NCBI GenBank assembly: GCA_037893225.1
Contig: JAZGUH010000412.1
Location: 1,054,001-1,118,000, forward strand
Direction of reading: 5' to 3'
Source: Hippasteria phrygiana
Lineage: Eukaryota; Echinodermata; Asteroidea; Valvatida; Goniasteridae
DNA: 64,000 nt
Shown here: in pieces, positions 49,701-51,107 of the stretch
Layout: every line of letters begins with the position of its first letter
Position numbering within the stretch: position 1 is the stretch's first letter
Notes under the pieces: generated by a model
Seen by the model: only the letters and a program-made list of their open reading frames with translations
Databases searched by the model: none
What the model was told of the DNA's origin: nothing
Program-made: the position numbers and the translations under genes

Positions 49701-50455
49701 ACACAAAAAGAACACCACTCATCATCAAGATTGTCAATACAGCTTTATAAATTTGCATATAATGCCACATTTTATTTCTACATGCATACAGTTAAATGTT
49801 GCTGAATTGTCAGGCAAGAAATCTTAGAAATTACAACATATAGTGGCCAGCAGTATGGTAATCCGCAACATATTGCTTTGGAAATACTGTAATTGAAATA
49901 ATTTATACATAATTTTATTAATAAGCAATCAGGGAAGATCGATACATAACACATTTCTAGTATAAAAGTACTAGTTTCTACAATCAAAACTAGTCCTGCA
50001 ATTTTTTTTGGAAAAGGTATTTAACAAAAAGTAAAAGCAAAATTTACAAAGATAGTTTGATATGATGTGGAGAGATTATATTAAGTAGGCCTAGGCCTAT
50101 TTATAATTGCTGTTGTTAATTTATGCAAGAACATGTGGACTTCTTGACAAATGAGCAAGATGGATGGTTTTTCAATAAAGATGATTGCAATTACAAAAAA
50201 ATGTTTGCAAATAATCTGTTCCAACTGTGTACAAACTTTTTTTAAACCGGTATATACAGTTTATTATGAGCGCTGCATATAGCATTCCGGAAGTTGTCAA
50301 AGTTGACAACGGTTGTCCTATTTGACAACGTTGTAAAATTTGTAGGTTTCCCGGACTGATGCGATATATTTTATGTGTAGTACAGGAATTATTTTAAGTT
50401 CCAACACCTTACCTAAAGCTCTGTCGAATCCGCTTTTACCCGACGGAGCGAACAT
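1146..50455 (-). CDS. HGS: HGS / Hrs, ESCRT-0 subunit (16 coding exons, complete)
   Basis: Hepatocyte growth factor-regulated tyrosine kinase substrate binds PI3P and ubiquitin on early endosomes, recruits clathrin and STAM, and starts ESCRT sorting of receptors to lysosomes. Coding exons on the minus strand: 50413-50455, 42655-42739, 42091-42166, 41501-41593, 24111-24231, 22905-22957, 15726-15794, 14105-14229, 12754-12937, 10360-10404, 8890-8931, 7890-8063, 7219-7426, 6207-6379, 2110-2361, 1146-1775. They sum to 2373 nt (790 aa plus stop; human HGS is 777 aa) and every junction keeps phase. Visible domains are VHS (about 8-145), FYVE (about 158-222, with WVDG, HHCRHCGQ and RVC motifs), UIM (about 261-282, EEEELQLAMALSL), coiled coil (about 440-540), a Pro/Gln-rich tail and the terminal LISFD clathrin box. 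Introns are 0.2-17 kb and full of transposons. Intron 8 begins with GC rather than GT. Identification is very secure; exact transcript ends are unknown. Confidence 0.96.
1420..1620 (-). repeat. In-frame coding minisatellites in HGS exon 16
   Basis: A 12-bp unit encoding PQQA is repeated about six times at about 1541-1620. A TQPHPPS-type repeat with about four diverging copies lies at about 1420-1505. Both keep frame within the clathrin-binding tail and should be length-variable. Confidence 0.75.
2110..2361 (-). CDS. HGS: HGS coding exon 15 (end of coiled coil, Met/Gln/Pro-rich)
   Basis: Encodes EYLQFQQQLALQRLQEHERE and then a Gln-rich and Met/Pro/Gly-rich stretch ending GAPPQ (84 aa). EYL-Q-QLA-QRLQE is conserved with human. 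Acceptor ATCAG and donor GTAGG, phase 0. Confidence 0.95.
3010..3199. mobile_element. Truncated TTAA-type miniature element, family A
   Basis: Shares the core CGGGAGACGTCGGGGTGTCG, then GGCAGCCAAGCG and AACAATGGATTGAAACTGCA, with copies near 15977, 16770 and 20597. The right end is GCAAGGGG followed by TTAA (3196-3199). The left TTAACCCCTTG end is not visible. Confidence 0.65.
3540..5975 (-). pseudogene. Degraded non-LTR retrotransposon (endonuclease-RT ORF2)
   Basis: Broken minus-strand reading frames resemble one ORF2 in order. An apurinic-endonuclease fragment comes first (about 5741-5970; GGGIAVYVRE), then the endonuclease end and linker (about 5005-5544; SDHSVI and WMNNQIRRLI), then RT (about 4375-4997; PVPKINPVGTFDQLRPISI, IDFSKTFDRINH), then the RT catalytic DD region (about 3781-4017; MDDLTLLE), then a C-terminal piece (about 3600-3769). 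Frameshifts and stops separate the pieces and a 231-bp TA element interrupts the RT. It is a dead copy in HGS intron 14. Jockey/CR1-like group is inferred from domain order. Confidence 0.85.
4021..4251. mobile_element. Tc1/mariner-type MITE inside the dead retrotransposon
   Basis: Ends are CTACTCAAAA and TTTTGAGTAG with inner complementarity (TTAAGGATCA and TGATCCTTTAA). TA lies on both sides (4019-4020, 4252-4253). It interrupts the RT region of the older element, so it is the younger insertion. No ORF. Confidence 0.75.
6207..6379 (-). CDS. HGS: HGS coding exon 14 (coiled coil)
   Basis: Encodes MESLQDKLAQIHDAREALDA, then the basic/acidic heptad region to AQKLEIMRQKKQ. This is almost identical to the human coiled coil. 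Acceptor TTTTTAG and donor GTGGGT. Confidence 0.96.
6550..6800. repeat. Tandem-like repeat of GTTGGACTCTGTTGGATTTA units
   Basis: Several near-copies of a motif meaning roughly CTGTTGGATTNAGCAGG recur about every 60 bp (about 6590-6620, 6650-6675, 6717-6755, 6765-6795). The left edge starts TTAACTAACCCTGCTGAATC. This is similar to the subterminal repeats of the TTAA-type elements here, so it may be another piggyBac-type derivative. Confidence 0.45.
7219..7426 (-). CDS. HGS: HGS coding exon 13 (start of helical core)
   Basis: Encodes FAQNGEVPDDVEFMGALSTN, then INRMKSDSSRGRSIASDTSV and onward to MHPQLL. It matches the VNRMKSNHMRGRSI...MHPQLLELL region that starts the STAM-binding coiled-coil core. 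Acceptor TCACAG and donor GTATGG. Confidence 0.95.
7680..7800 (+). repeat. SINE 3' fragment
   Basis: The sequence GGGGTAATATAGAAGTGCATTGAACATTGTG resembles the 3' part of the SINE at 15337-15610 (GGGTAATAATGTAGCGCCTTGAACATTGTG, in two shorter matching blocks). It is 5'-truncated. Confidence 0.5.
7890..8063 (-). CDS. HGS: HGS coding exon 12
   Basis: Encodes LARYLNRSYWEQKQEENVKA followed by a Pro/Ala-rich linker ending KVQE (58 aa). LARYLNR-YWE-KQEE is a diagnostic HGS block. Acceptor TTCCAG and donor GTGAGG. Confidence 0.95.
8101..8250. mobile_element. TTAA-type (piggyBac-like) MITE, family B
   Basis: Starts CCCTAACCCTGCCAGACGCA and ends GGGTTAGGG then TTAA (8247-8250). The left duplication is mutated to TTTA. 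A nearly identical copy lies at 48752-48901. Inner arms ACGCAGCAC / GATGCGTCTGGCAGGG pair. No ORF. Confidence 0.7.
8890..8931 (-). CDS. HGS: HGS coding exon 11 (linker micro-exon)
   Basis: A 42-nt exon encoding TSSAPAMDPEADPE, comparable to NSSAPLAEDIDPE in human HGS just before LARYLN. Acceptor TGTAG and donor GTACG, phase 0 both ends. Confidence 0.87.
9439..10300. mobile_element. hAT-type non-autonomous element (with nested MITE)
   Basis: Ends are TAGGGGTGTGCAT and ATGCACATCCCTA. An exact 8-bp duplication ATCCGAAG lies at 9431-9438 and 10301-10308, diagnostic of hAT. It shares its body in inverted orientation with 11907-12510. The 258-bp length difference is explained by a nested element at about 9791-10048. 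Confidence 0.85.
9791..10048. mobile_element. MITE nested in hAT element (GAGTCCCTGCAAGTCC family)
   Basis: Terminal arms built of repeated ACTTGCAGGGACTTG-like units. The right end is GGACTTGCAGGGACTCGA. A second copy is at 47620-47843. It is absent from the sister hAT copy at 11907, so the boundary is real to within a few bases. Confidence 0.65.
10360..10404 (-). CDS. HGS: HGS coding exon 10 (linker micro-exon)
   Basis: A 45-nt exon encoding ITKDGKGPTSSPPPA, low-complexity linker sequence. Acceptor TCTTAG and donor GTAAG, phase 0 both ends. It is less conserved than its neighbours. Support comes from splice sites, phase and codon-length fit. Confidence 0.8.
10451..10530. mobile_element. 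Very short TTAA-type MITE
   Basis: About 75 bp running from TTAACCTAACACTGCTGAATC to GGGGGTTAGGGTTGA. A close relative lies at 14866-14935 within a SINE. The right TTAA is mutated. Confidence 0.5.
11021..11193. mobile_element. TA-flanked MITE with GGTCGATCGTGCTGCG arms
   Basis: Left TGTTGGGCGCGCTCGGTCGA and right inverse TGTTGGGCGCAATCGGTCGA, both carrying GATCGTGCTGCG inside. TA lies on both sides. It is about 173 bp and non-coding. Confidence 0.7.
11798..12744. mobile_element. TTAA-type (piggyBac-like) element hosting a hAT insertion
   Basis: The left end CCCTAACC follows TTAA at 11794-11797. The right end TTTAGGG precedes TTAA at 12745-12748. Most of its length is the nested hAT at 11907-12510, leaving about 335 bp of its own. 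Its right TTAA overlaps the +6 position of the HGS exon 9 donor. Confidence 0.6.
11907..12510. mobile_element. hAT-type non-autonomous element
   Basis: TAGGGGTGTGCATT and its exact inverse AATGCACACCCCTA form 14-bp ends. The 8-bp duplication ATATGTAG is at 11899-11906 and 12511-12518. Inner sequence has GGGTACCCG palindromes. 604 bp, non-coding, same family as 9439-10300. Confidence 0.88.
12754..12937 (-). CDS. HGS: HGS coding exon 9 (UIM)
   Basis: Encodes LPPEYLNSPLAQQSQAPP and then the ubiquitin-interacting motif EEEELQLAMALSLDAAENK. Acceptor TTATAG and donor GTACGT. A TTAA site (12745-12748) at the end of a piggyBac-type miniature element overlaps donor position +6, so the insertion stops just short of disturbing the splice site. 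Confidence 0.94.
13073..13200. repeat. Foldback hairpin element
   Basis: A near-perfect inverted repeat of about 60-bp arms (CCTTTTTGAGTTATGGCGGA / inverse) with a tiny loop near 13132. The arms carry GGAGGGCGCTA and ACAAAAGGTTTACC. It would form a long stem in RNA or DNA. Confidence 0.75.
13201..13370. repeat. MITE with AGAGTACCGAAG ends and TGACGTCA inside
   Basis: Left AGAGTACCGAAGCGTGACGT and right inverse AGAGTACCGAAGTGATGACG. Both ends bring a GACGTCA motif close to the terminus. About 168 bp, directly beside the foldback element. Confidence 0.55.
14105..14229 (-). CDS. HGS: HGS coding exon 8 (FYVE domain, second half; GC donor)
   Basis: Encodes HHCRHCGQLFCSKCSSKQLP, then IPKFGIEKAVRVCDPCYGKL. 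It carries the R/K-HHCRxCG PI3P-binding signature, the RVC motif and the remaining zinc ligands. Acceptor CTCACAG. The donor is AG|GCGAGT, a GC-AG intron: it leaves two bases (AG) that are completed by the first base of exon 9. The nearby GT (5 bases further) would break the reading frame of exon 9. Confidence 0.93.
14525..15110 (+). repeat. 5S rRNA-derived SINE with nested elements
   Basis: AGTTAAGCAACGTGGACTGA then AGTACTTGGATGGGAAACC resembles the 3' half of 5S rRNA (internal promoter region). Downstream come TTTGGATGGGACGTTAA and TAAAAGAACCCAGAGCAACT, a SINE-like tail, and it ends near a short ATT repeat. It is interrupted by the foldback at 14641-14781 and a 70-bp TTAA element at 14866-14935. 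A SINE3-like class is inferred. Confidence 0.6.
14641..14781. repeat. Foldback hairpin element within the SINE
   Basis: Arms TTACCGCCTGGTTGAGACGT ... and the inverse ACGTCTCAACCAGGCGGTAT, about 55 bp each, carrying ACAAGGGATTGTGGGAAGGA and its inverse. The loop lies around 14700-14720. Confidence 0.75.
15110..15235. repeat. Short inverted-repeat element rich in CGATCG
   Basis: Left CTGCTGGGTG and right CACCCAACAG, with inner GATCG and GATAGTGCAACTC blocks. It directly follows the SINE tail. About 120 bp. Confidence 0.4.
15337..15610 (+). repeat. tRNA-related SINE
   Basis: Contains GTGGGTTCGAGTCC, a match to the tRNA B box, after a degenerate A-box region. It is followed by a unique body (GAGCGAGACACTTTGTCACA, GGAGTAAATGGGTACCTGTG) and a tail CCTTGAACATTGTG. 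A full reverse copy is at 63356-63687 and fragments lie at 7680 and 39240. Confidence 0.75.
15726..15794 (-). CDS. HGS: HGS coding exon 7 (FYVE domain, first half)
   Basis: Encodes APEWVDGDKCHTCRTEFGVM then QRK. It carries the FYVE WxxD motif and the first zinc-binding Cys pair (CHTC). Acceptor GTGCAG and donor GTAAGC, phase 0 at both ends. Confidence 0.95.
15980..16195. mobile_element. TTAA-type MITE, family A (degenerate ends)
   Basis: Shares CGGGAGACATCGGGGTGTCG and AACAATGGATTGAAACTGCA with the 16770 copy. The left end is TTTAACCGCTTGAGTACG and the right side fades near 16195. Confidence 0.65.
16770..16983. mobile_element. TTAA-type (piggyBac-like) MITE, family A, complete
   Basis: TTAA (16766-16769) then CCCCTTGGGCACAG; at the other end GTACGCAAGGGG then TTAA (16984-16987). 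214 bp. It is the best-preserved of four family A copies. The TTAA duplication and CCC start match piggyBac, but TTAA is also used by Kolobok. Confidence 0.8.
17680..17994 (+). pseudogene. THAP zinc-finger domain remnant
   Basis: An ATG opens MPTRCVAAGCSKTTKAGVSL, then LHLFSTDAKYRRIW and LCSDYFEPSCF. This is the C2CH THAP DNA-binding fold (Cys-x4-Cys, the invariant Trp, LCSD-F). The zinc-binding His of LCSDHF is replaced by Tyr, and the spacing between the Trp and the last Cys is short. A stop follows near 17872, but another frame continues with LQSTAIPTKFP, typical of post-THAP sequence, and ends at a donor-like GTAAGT near 17995. It is best read as a broken transposase exon. Confidence 0.7.
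18456..18545. repeat. AAATAAAC microsatellite
   Basis: Simple array of AAATAAATAAAC-type units. Confidence 0.8.
20597..20809. mobile_element. TTAA-type MITE, family A
   Basis: Shares GGCGCCGGGGTGTCGTG, GCAGCCAAGCGAAAC and AACAATGGATTGAAATTGCA with the other family A copies. The right end GTACGCAAGGGG precedes TTAA (20810-20813). The left TTAA is eroded. Confidence 0.65.
20831..20975. repeat. 16-bp minisatellite (GGGTACGAGTTAACCT)
   Basis: About eight copies of GGGTACGAGTTAACCT with few changes. A related shorter array with the same left flank (ATTAAATCATCC, CAGAGTACGAGTT) lies at 27443-27500. Confidence 0.85.
22905..22957 (-). CDS. HGS: HGS coding exon 6 (VHS-FYVE linker)
   Basis: A 53-nt micro-exon encoding GNSFPPLIESDAMFIAEK, matching FPEFKESDAMFAAER of human HGS. 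Acceptor AACAG and donor GTACG. It lies 62 bp from the TTACA duplication that bounds the THAP-domain transposon. Confidence 0.93.
23402..23604. mobile_element. TTAA-type MITE, family C (degenerate)
   Basis: Matches 39353-39565 over AATCCAACACTGTG, GGCACATTCTTTG, ATGGTGCCAAGGC and AAATTCAACACAA. The right end GTTAGGG precedes TTAA at 23601-23604. The left end is weak. Confidence 0.6.
24111..24231 (-). CDS. HGS: HGS coding exon 5 (end of VHS domain)
   Basis: Encodes TSNDGVKTKALELIQAWAHA then FRNESSLKVVVDTFNQMKGE. The LIQAWAHAFRNE block is nearly identical to vertebrate HGS. Acceptor GGCAG, donor GTAGG, phase 1 out. Confidence 0.96.
24405..26013. repeat. CRE-palindrome satellite, left block
   Basis: Tandem units of about 603 bp (anchor CTCTAGATATGGG at 24834 and 25438) carrying paired motifs such as GATGACGTCATCATGACGTC. 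The left edge begins ACTAGGACTCTATGTCTCTT. It is interrupted at 26013 by the 9.2-kb element and resumes at 35261. In HGS intron 4. Confidence 0.9.
26735..26960 (+). repeat. tRNA-like SINE unit, copy 1
   Basis: CTTCGGTAGCTCGAGCGATA resembles a tRNA A-box region and CCCGGATCGAACCCC a B box. A shared body follows (AAGTTTTAGGTTTTTAATCA, TTTGATTTCAGTGGT). Inverted copies occur at about 27590-27720 and 28010-28240. It does not fold as a clean tRNA (the acceptor arm is poor), so it is a SINE-type repeat. Confidence 0.6.
27048..27170. repeat. Palindromic AAATCGTTTNAACGATTT array
   Basis: At least six close copies of AAATCGTT / AACGATTT in alternating orientation, ending AAATCGTTTAAACGATTT. It could extrude as a cruciform. 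Confidence 0.7.
27443..27500. repeat. 16-bp minisatellite (GGGTACGAGTTGACCT)
   Basis: About three and a half copies of the same unit as 20831-20975 with A to G at one site and the same left flank. Confidence 0.75.
27590..28240 (-). repeat. tRNA-like SINE units, copies 2 and 3 (reverse)
   Basis: The reverse strand of about 27590-27720 reads GCTTCGGTAGCGTAATTGGT and GGCGTCTGATTTTGATGGCC, tRNA-like. About 28010-28240 repeats the pattern (TAATTAGTACGGCATATTGG when reversed). Both carry the AACCATTTGATTAAAA body seen in copy 1. Confidence 0.6.
29580..30060. repeat. Internal duplication, copy 1
   Basis: 29580-29750 recurs at about 31920-32090 (TGTATTATTTATGGACTGTG). 29755-30060 recurs at about 31135-31420 (TTGAATTTT, AGAGAACACTGTTCGCGG, AAATGGAGGT). 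No coding sequence. Confidence 0.75.
30864..31284. mobile_element. Inverted-repeat element with TTCGAAACCCCGTTCT ends
   Basis: TTCGAAACCCCGTTCT at 30864 and its exact inverse AGAACGGGGTTTCGAA ending at about 31284. It spans part of the internal duplication. The target duplication was not resolved. Confidence 0.5.
31420..35020. other. Interior of the 9.2-kb element without recognisable genes
   Basis: Contains the second copy of the 29.6-kb repeat (31920-32090), a GC-rich patch at about 32755-32835, a TA microsatellite at 33360-33385, poly-C runs at 33966-33983 and 34717-34738, and short random ORFs only. I see no conserved protein or RNA gene. Confidence 0.5.
35261..37965. repeat. CRE-palindrome satellite, right block
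   Basis: Five unit anchors (CTCTAGATATGG) at 35294, 35895, 36498, 37100 and 37707 give a 601-607-bp period. The unit from 36498 to 37100 has eight exact TGACGTCA palindromes in four close pairs. CACGTGATGACGTCATC and GATGACGTCATGATGACGTC recur. The right edge fades into GAAGAAGAAGAA and a twice-repeated GGCCTTTTCCGACTG hairpin. Confidence 0.92.
37930..38045. repeat. Short duplicated hairpin (TTTTCCGACTGA...)
   Basis: Two tandem copies of ACAAAAACAAGGCCTTTTC with inverse GGAAAAGCC, each able to form a small hairpin, at the satellite edge. Confidence 0.55.
38441..38886. mobile_element. TA-flanked MITE (TGTGACCCGCTCTGCAAAAA)
   Basis: Perfect ends TGTGACCCGCTCTGCAAAAA and inverse, extending to GGGCAC / GTGCCC. 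TA duplication at 38439-38440 and 38887-38888. 446 bp, non-coding. Confidence 0.85.
39060..39135 (+). repeat. tRNA-like SINE fragment
   Basis: GCTGGTCTAGTGGTTTGGAG looks like a tRNA A-box region, with a weak B box (CGTGGTCGAATC). Too degenerate for a tRNA gene. Confidence 0.4.
39240..39600 (+). repeat. SINE copy split by a TTAA element
   Basis: GTTGTGGGTTTGAGCCCAGT (B-box-like) and downstream sequence resemble the 15337 SINE. The copy is interrupted at 39349 by the TTAA element. Confidence 0.5.
39353..39565. mobile_element. TTAA-type (piggyBac-like) MITE, family C
   Basis: TTAA (39349-39352) then CCCTAACAGCCC; at the right, GGTTAGGG then TTAA (39566-39569). 213 bp. Relative at 23402-23604. 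It shares its CCCTAAC start with the full-length piggyBac at 43120. Confidence 0.8.
39650..41067. mobile_element. 1.4-kb inverted-repeat element with GTCTGAACG/TTTTAGCTAAAAC repeats
   Basis: Left GGCTACATTCAGACAACGTT and right inverse GGCTACATGTACGTTCAGAC. TAT flanks both ends. Terminal 250 bp on each side repeat TTTTAGCTAAAAC and GTCTGAACG in both orientations. No transposase. A 3-bp duplication would suit PIF/Harbinger, but this is tentative. Confidence 0.65.
41501..41593 (-). CDS. HGS: HGS coding exon 4 (VHS domain)
   Basis: Encodes VLESCVKNCGSVIHEEIACK then QFMDDIKELTM, the VMESVVKNCG region of VHS. Acceptor TGTCAG and donor GTGAG, phase 0 at both ends. The following intron (24232-41500, 17.3 kb) is the longest in the gene and contains the CRE satellite and the 9.2-kb insertion. 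Confidence 0.95.
42091..42166 (-). CDS. HGS: HGS coding exon 3 (VHS domain)
   Basis: Encodes GKYVISAIRKKLSDKNPRVV then LYALQ, matching the AKYAVNSIKKK...NPHVALYALE block of VHS. Acceptor TATAG and donor GTAAG; the incoming single base completes a Thr codon. Confidence 0.93.
42655..42739 (-). CDS. HGS: HGS coding exon 2 (VHS domain)
   Basis: Encodes KATSQLLLEPDWDATLQICD and onward to VRQKDV, which matches VHS helix 1-2 of HGS. Acceptor TTTCAG and donor GTAAG. It is separated from exon 1 by 7.7 kb that holds the piggyBac element and the 3.0-kb inverted-repeat element. Confidence 0.93.
43120..47177 (-). mobile_element. Full-length piggyBac transposon
   Basis: Starts CCCTAACTCCC after TTAA (43116-43119) and ends AAGGTTAGGG before TTAA (47178-47181). 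4058 bp. It holds one uninterrupted transposase on the minus strand. Subterminal tandem motifs (CCTGAATCCTGCAAAATCCT) lie at both ends (43150-43275 and 46940-47150) in the same orientation rather than inverted. The combination of an intact ORF, recognisable ends and an exact TTAA duplication indicates a young and possibly active copy. It sits in HGS intron 1. Confidence 0.92.
44037..46499 (-). CDS. piggyBac transposase (820 aa, intact)
   Basis: DDD-type cut-and-paste transposase acting on TTAA targets in the nucleus. The N-terminus is basic (KGKKQSQSKGRKRGAKN-type, residues about 30-80) and then very acidic (Glu/Asp runs, about 110-210). The DDE_Tnp_1_7-type core has the three catalytic aspartates in LTIDEAMIKYRGY (about 423), IYTDRLYTSIPLA (about 499) and MGGVDRSDQLRAYY (about 617). 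The C-terminal Cys-rich zinc domain reads RCRWCLENDGV, CAVCMINLCPGPC (about 735-785) and is followed by a basic tail with PPKKKRKMKK, a likely nuclear signal. The length is longer than insect piggyBac (594 aa), owing to the N-terminal extension. No stops or frameshifts. It could be a functional autonomous source for the TTAA miniature elements, since they share the CCCTAAC terminus. Confidence 0.93.
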   Translation of the reverse strand: MSSREAKNLQHSLSTEESRVFLRKVMGKSGGRKEPKKNERERRDEDFARRDDVAGSSRGKKQSQSKGRKRGAKNKEQLRAAKKAELRQAVRMSAIEAGVRMGRSYRALAETSESSEEEFLDNACVSLSSEDGQCEDSSYEEQYEEEDGEDDDEEREEEREEEREEEDENDDEEEDKYEEQEDDEEQEGDEEEDGDEEEDEEETGSDIPEPTPKRKKQRPSPKKVGRRKKYVEPDSDNDPDPPSVLQPDVPPDAYGWTRTLTDVLVRPFRGKNPPGPTFRRSMSPVKYFFQFFPLALMMSIVKWTNVKLREAGKKRTAIQEIRAWFGLLFLMGLNKLANYRGYWSTHLALRNSMIASTMSRNRFDVINTYMACNDPDRDPALIADKARQYCFKKRHPLYPLQPLWDKVRRRCIRRYNAIRELTIDEAMIKYRGYKASLRKVFMPLKPIRVGFKIYVIAESATGAILNFMEQPLRPKTKMTSIATKVAKHHLGRFHHIYTDRLYTSIPLARTLLSRNTYLTGAVKSNSRGLPVDLKGRLRGMRKVCRGTFYSRQNGQMVLTMWKDSKAMATLSTAHQGWRDPHQHTVRRKVPDDSGRRKTMVIPAPPQAIDYMASMGGVDRSDQLRAYYTCSRKAQFWWKKVLYFLMDISRVNAYICYMKHRHQEVNASEGGSSDDDATGGQKKTKPLSHSQFILMLGTELIDGYAGGSTNPQCKATSKVPGHNIQGHYNTKMPGMYPKRCRWCLENDGVTKSGRAKTTRSGCAVCMINLCPGPCFVKFHQAVSLQDSATTTTTTTDTTTEESEPEPPKKKRKMKKTKKTKK
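47620..47843. mobile_element. MITE (GAGTCCCTGCAAGTCC family)
   Basis: Exact terminal inverted repeats CCAGAGTTGTATTCGAGTCC / inverse, continuing to CTGCAAGTCCTTTC (34 bp). Second copy at 9791-10048. Confidence 0.8.
48095..48275. mobile_element. MITE with CCGGTTCATACTTC ends
   Basis: Left CCGGTTCATACTTCACGCGA and inverse right CCGGTTCATACTTCATGCGA; TGACGTCA lies near both ends. About 180 bp, non-coding. Confidence 0.7.
48752..48901. mobile_element. TTAA-type MITE, family B (second copy)
   Basis: Nearly identical to 8101-8250, including CCAGACGCAGCACAGTGCAT and GCGTCTGGCAGGG. Right TTAA at 48898-48901; left TTAG. Confidence 0.75.
49400..50290. other. AT-rich interior of the 3.0-kb element
   Basis: Two copies of a short motif (AACTCGGAACAACTTT / AACTAGGAACAACTTT, about 49500 and 49577) and AT-rich sequence. 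No conserved ORF or RNA. Confidence 0.4.
50413..50455 (-). CDS. HGS: HGS coding exon 1 (start codon)
   Basis: Encodes MFAPSGKSGFDRAL plus one base, aligning with the FERLL segment just before KATSQ in vertebrate HGS. The donor is GTAAGG on the minus strand. The phase (1 nt left) joins exon 2 to give E-KATSQLLLEPDW. It was chosen as the start because it is the only ATG in a segment that matches in phase and sequence. It lies 591 bp from the divergent ARL16 start. Confidence 0.88.
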
Positions 50456-51046
50456 TGTCCTTCTAATTGGGCCCTGTCTTTTAACGTTCAAAATTAGGTT
50501 GCGTACTTAATTTTTTTACTAAAATCTGTATTTTGCCACTGCTGAATGTGCCAACACTCATCGAAGGTTTTCTGCATAGCAGAAAATAATACATGACGTC
50601 ATTCTATTTCCTATTCGTCTGTGCTGGAGCACTGGTACCCGCAAGTAACAGAACCAATGGGTTACCCTTTGAACTCTGAACATTACGTCATTGACCCGTG
50701 CCGCGCGTGGTCGATGCGTCAGCTGATGAGCCATTTTTGCATGATTTTAACGGTGCCTATTTTAAATATCGAACTTTTTCAAGATTGGAGCCAGAAGGCC
50801 TATAATTACTCATGATCCATATGACTCAAATAAGTGCTCTTGTATTCCATTCGTGGCGATTTATAAATACAACAAATATCTGGGTTAAGGGTCATCAGAC
50901 GGGAAGTGAATATTTCCCACAATACTTGTCGGCATTCCAATATGGCGCTGCCCATGAGGAAAGACGTACCATTCTTTATCGTGTAATACATTTAGAGCCA
51001 CTGAACCATAAAACAATCACATGCCGATTTTAAAAAGCGTGAAAAT
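50456..51046. promoter_or_regulatory. HGS-ARL16 bidirectional promoter
   Basis: 591 bp separates the HGS start codon (minus) from the ARL16 start codon (plus). A perfect CRE palindrome TGACGTCA lies at 50594-50601 and a second ACGTCA half near 50685. Nearer ARL16, GACGGGAAGTG (ETS-like, about 50899), TTTCCCACAATACTTG (ZNF143-like, about 50913) and CAATATGGCGCTG (YY1-like, about 50938) occur. These are elements common in housekeeping divergent promoters. Motif calls are by eye. No TATA box is evident. Confidence 0.65.
50594..50601. promoter_or_regulatory. CRE palindrome TGACGTCA
   Basis: Exact 8-bp CREB/ATF consensus 139 bp upstream of the HGS start codon, inside the shared promoter. Confidence 0.6.
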
Positions 51047-51107
51047 ATGTGTCTGCTCATCGGAATGACAGGGGTCGGAAAGACTCTGTTGTTGAAACGC
51101 CTTCAAA
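51047..51107 (+). CDS. ARL16: ARL16 coding exon 1 (P-loop)
   Basis: Twenty codons plus one base. It ends at CTTCAAA followed by ATATCCTTT, the exact U12-type AT-AC donor consensus. The only GT before the in-frame stop (51117) gives the wrong phase for exon 2. Confidence 0.9.

Larger units (their letters stand above)
47323..50358. mobile_element. 3.0-kb inverted-repeat transposon, superfamily unassigned
   Basis: Ends CAGTCCGGGAAACCTACAAA and exact inverse; 34-bp ends with one mismatch. 4-bp duplication ATGC at 47319-47322 and 50359-50362. Subterminal TTGTCAAATTTGACAA palindromes. The body is largely an array of ATACCGGAAAACAC units (47560-48430) and the inverse (48966-49200). No transposase. 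It hosts three younger MITEs. Confidence 0.8.
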
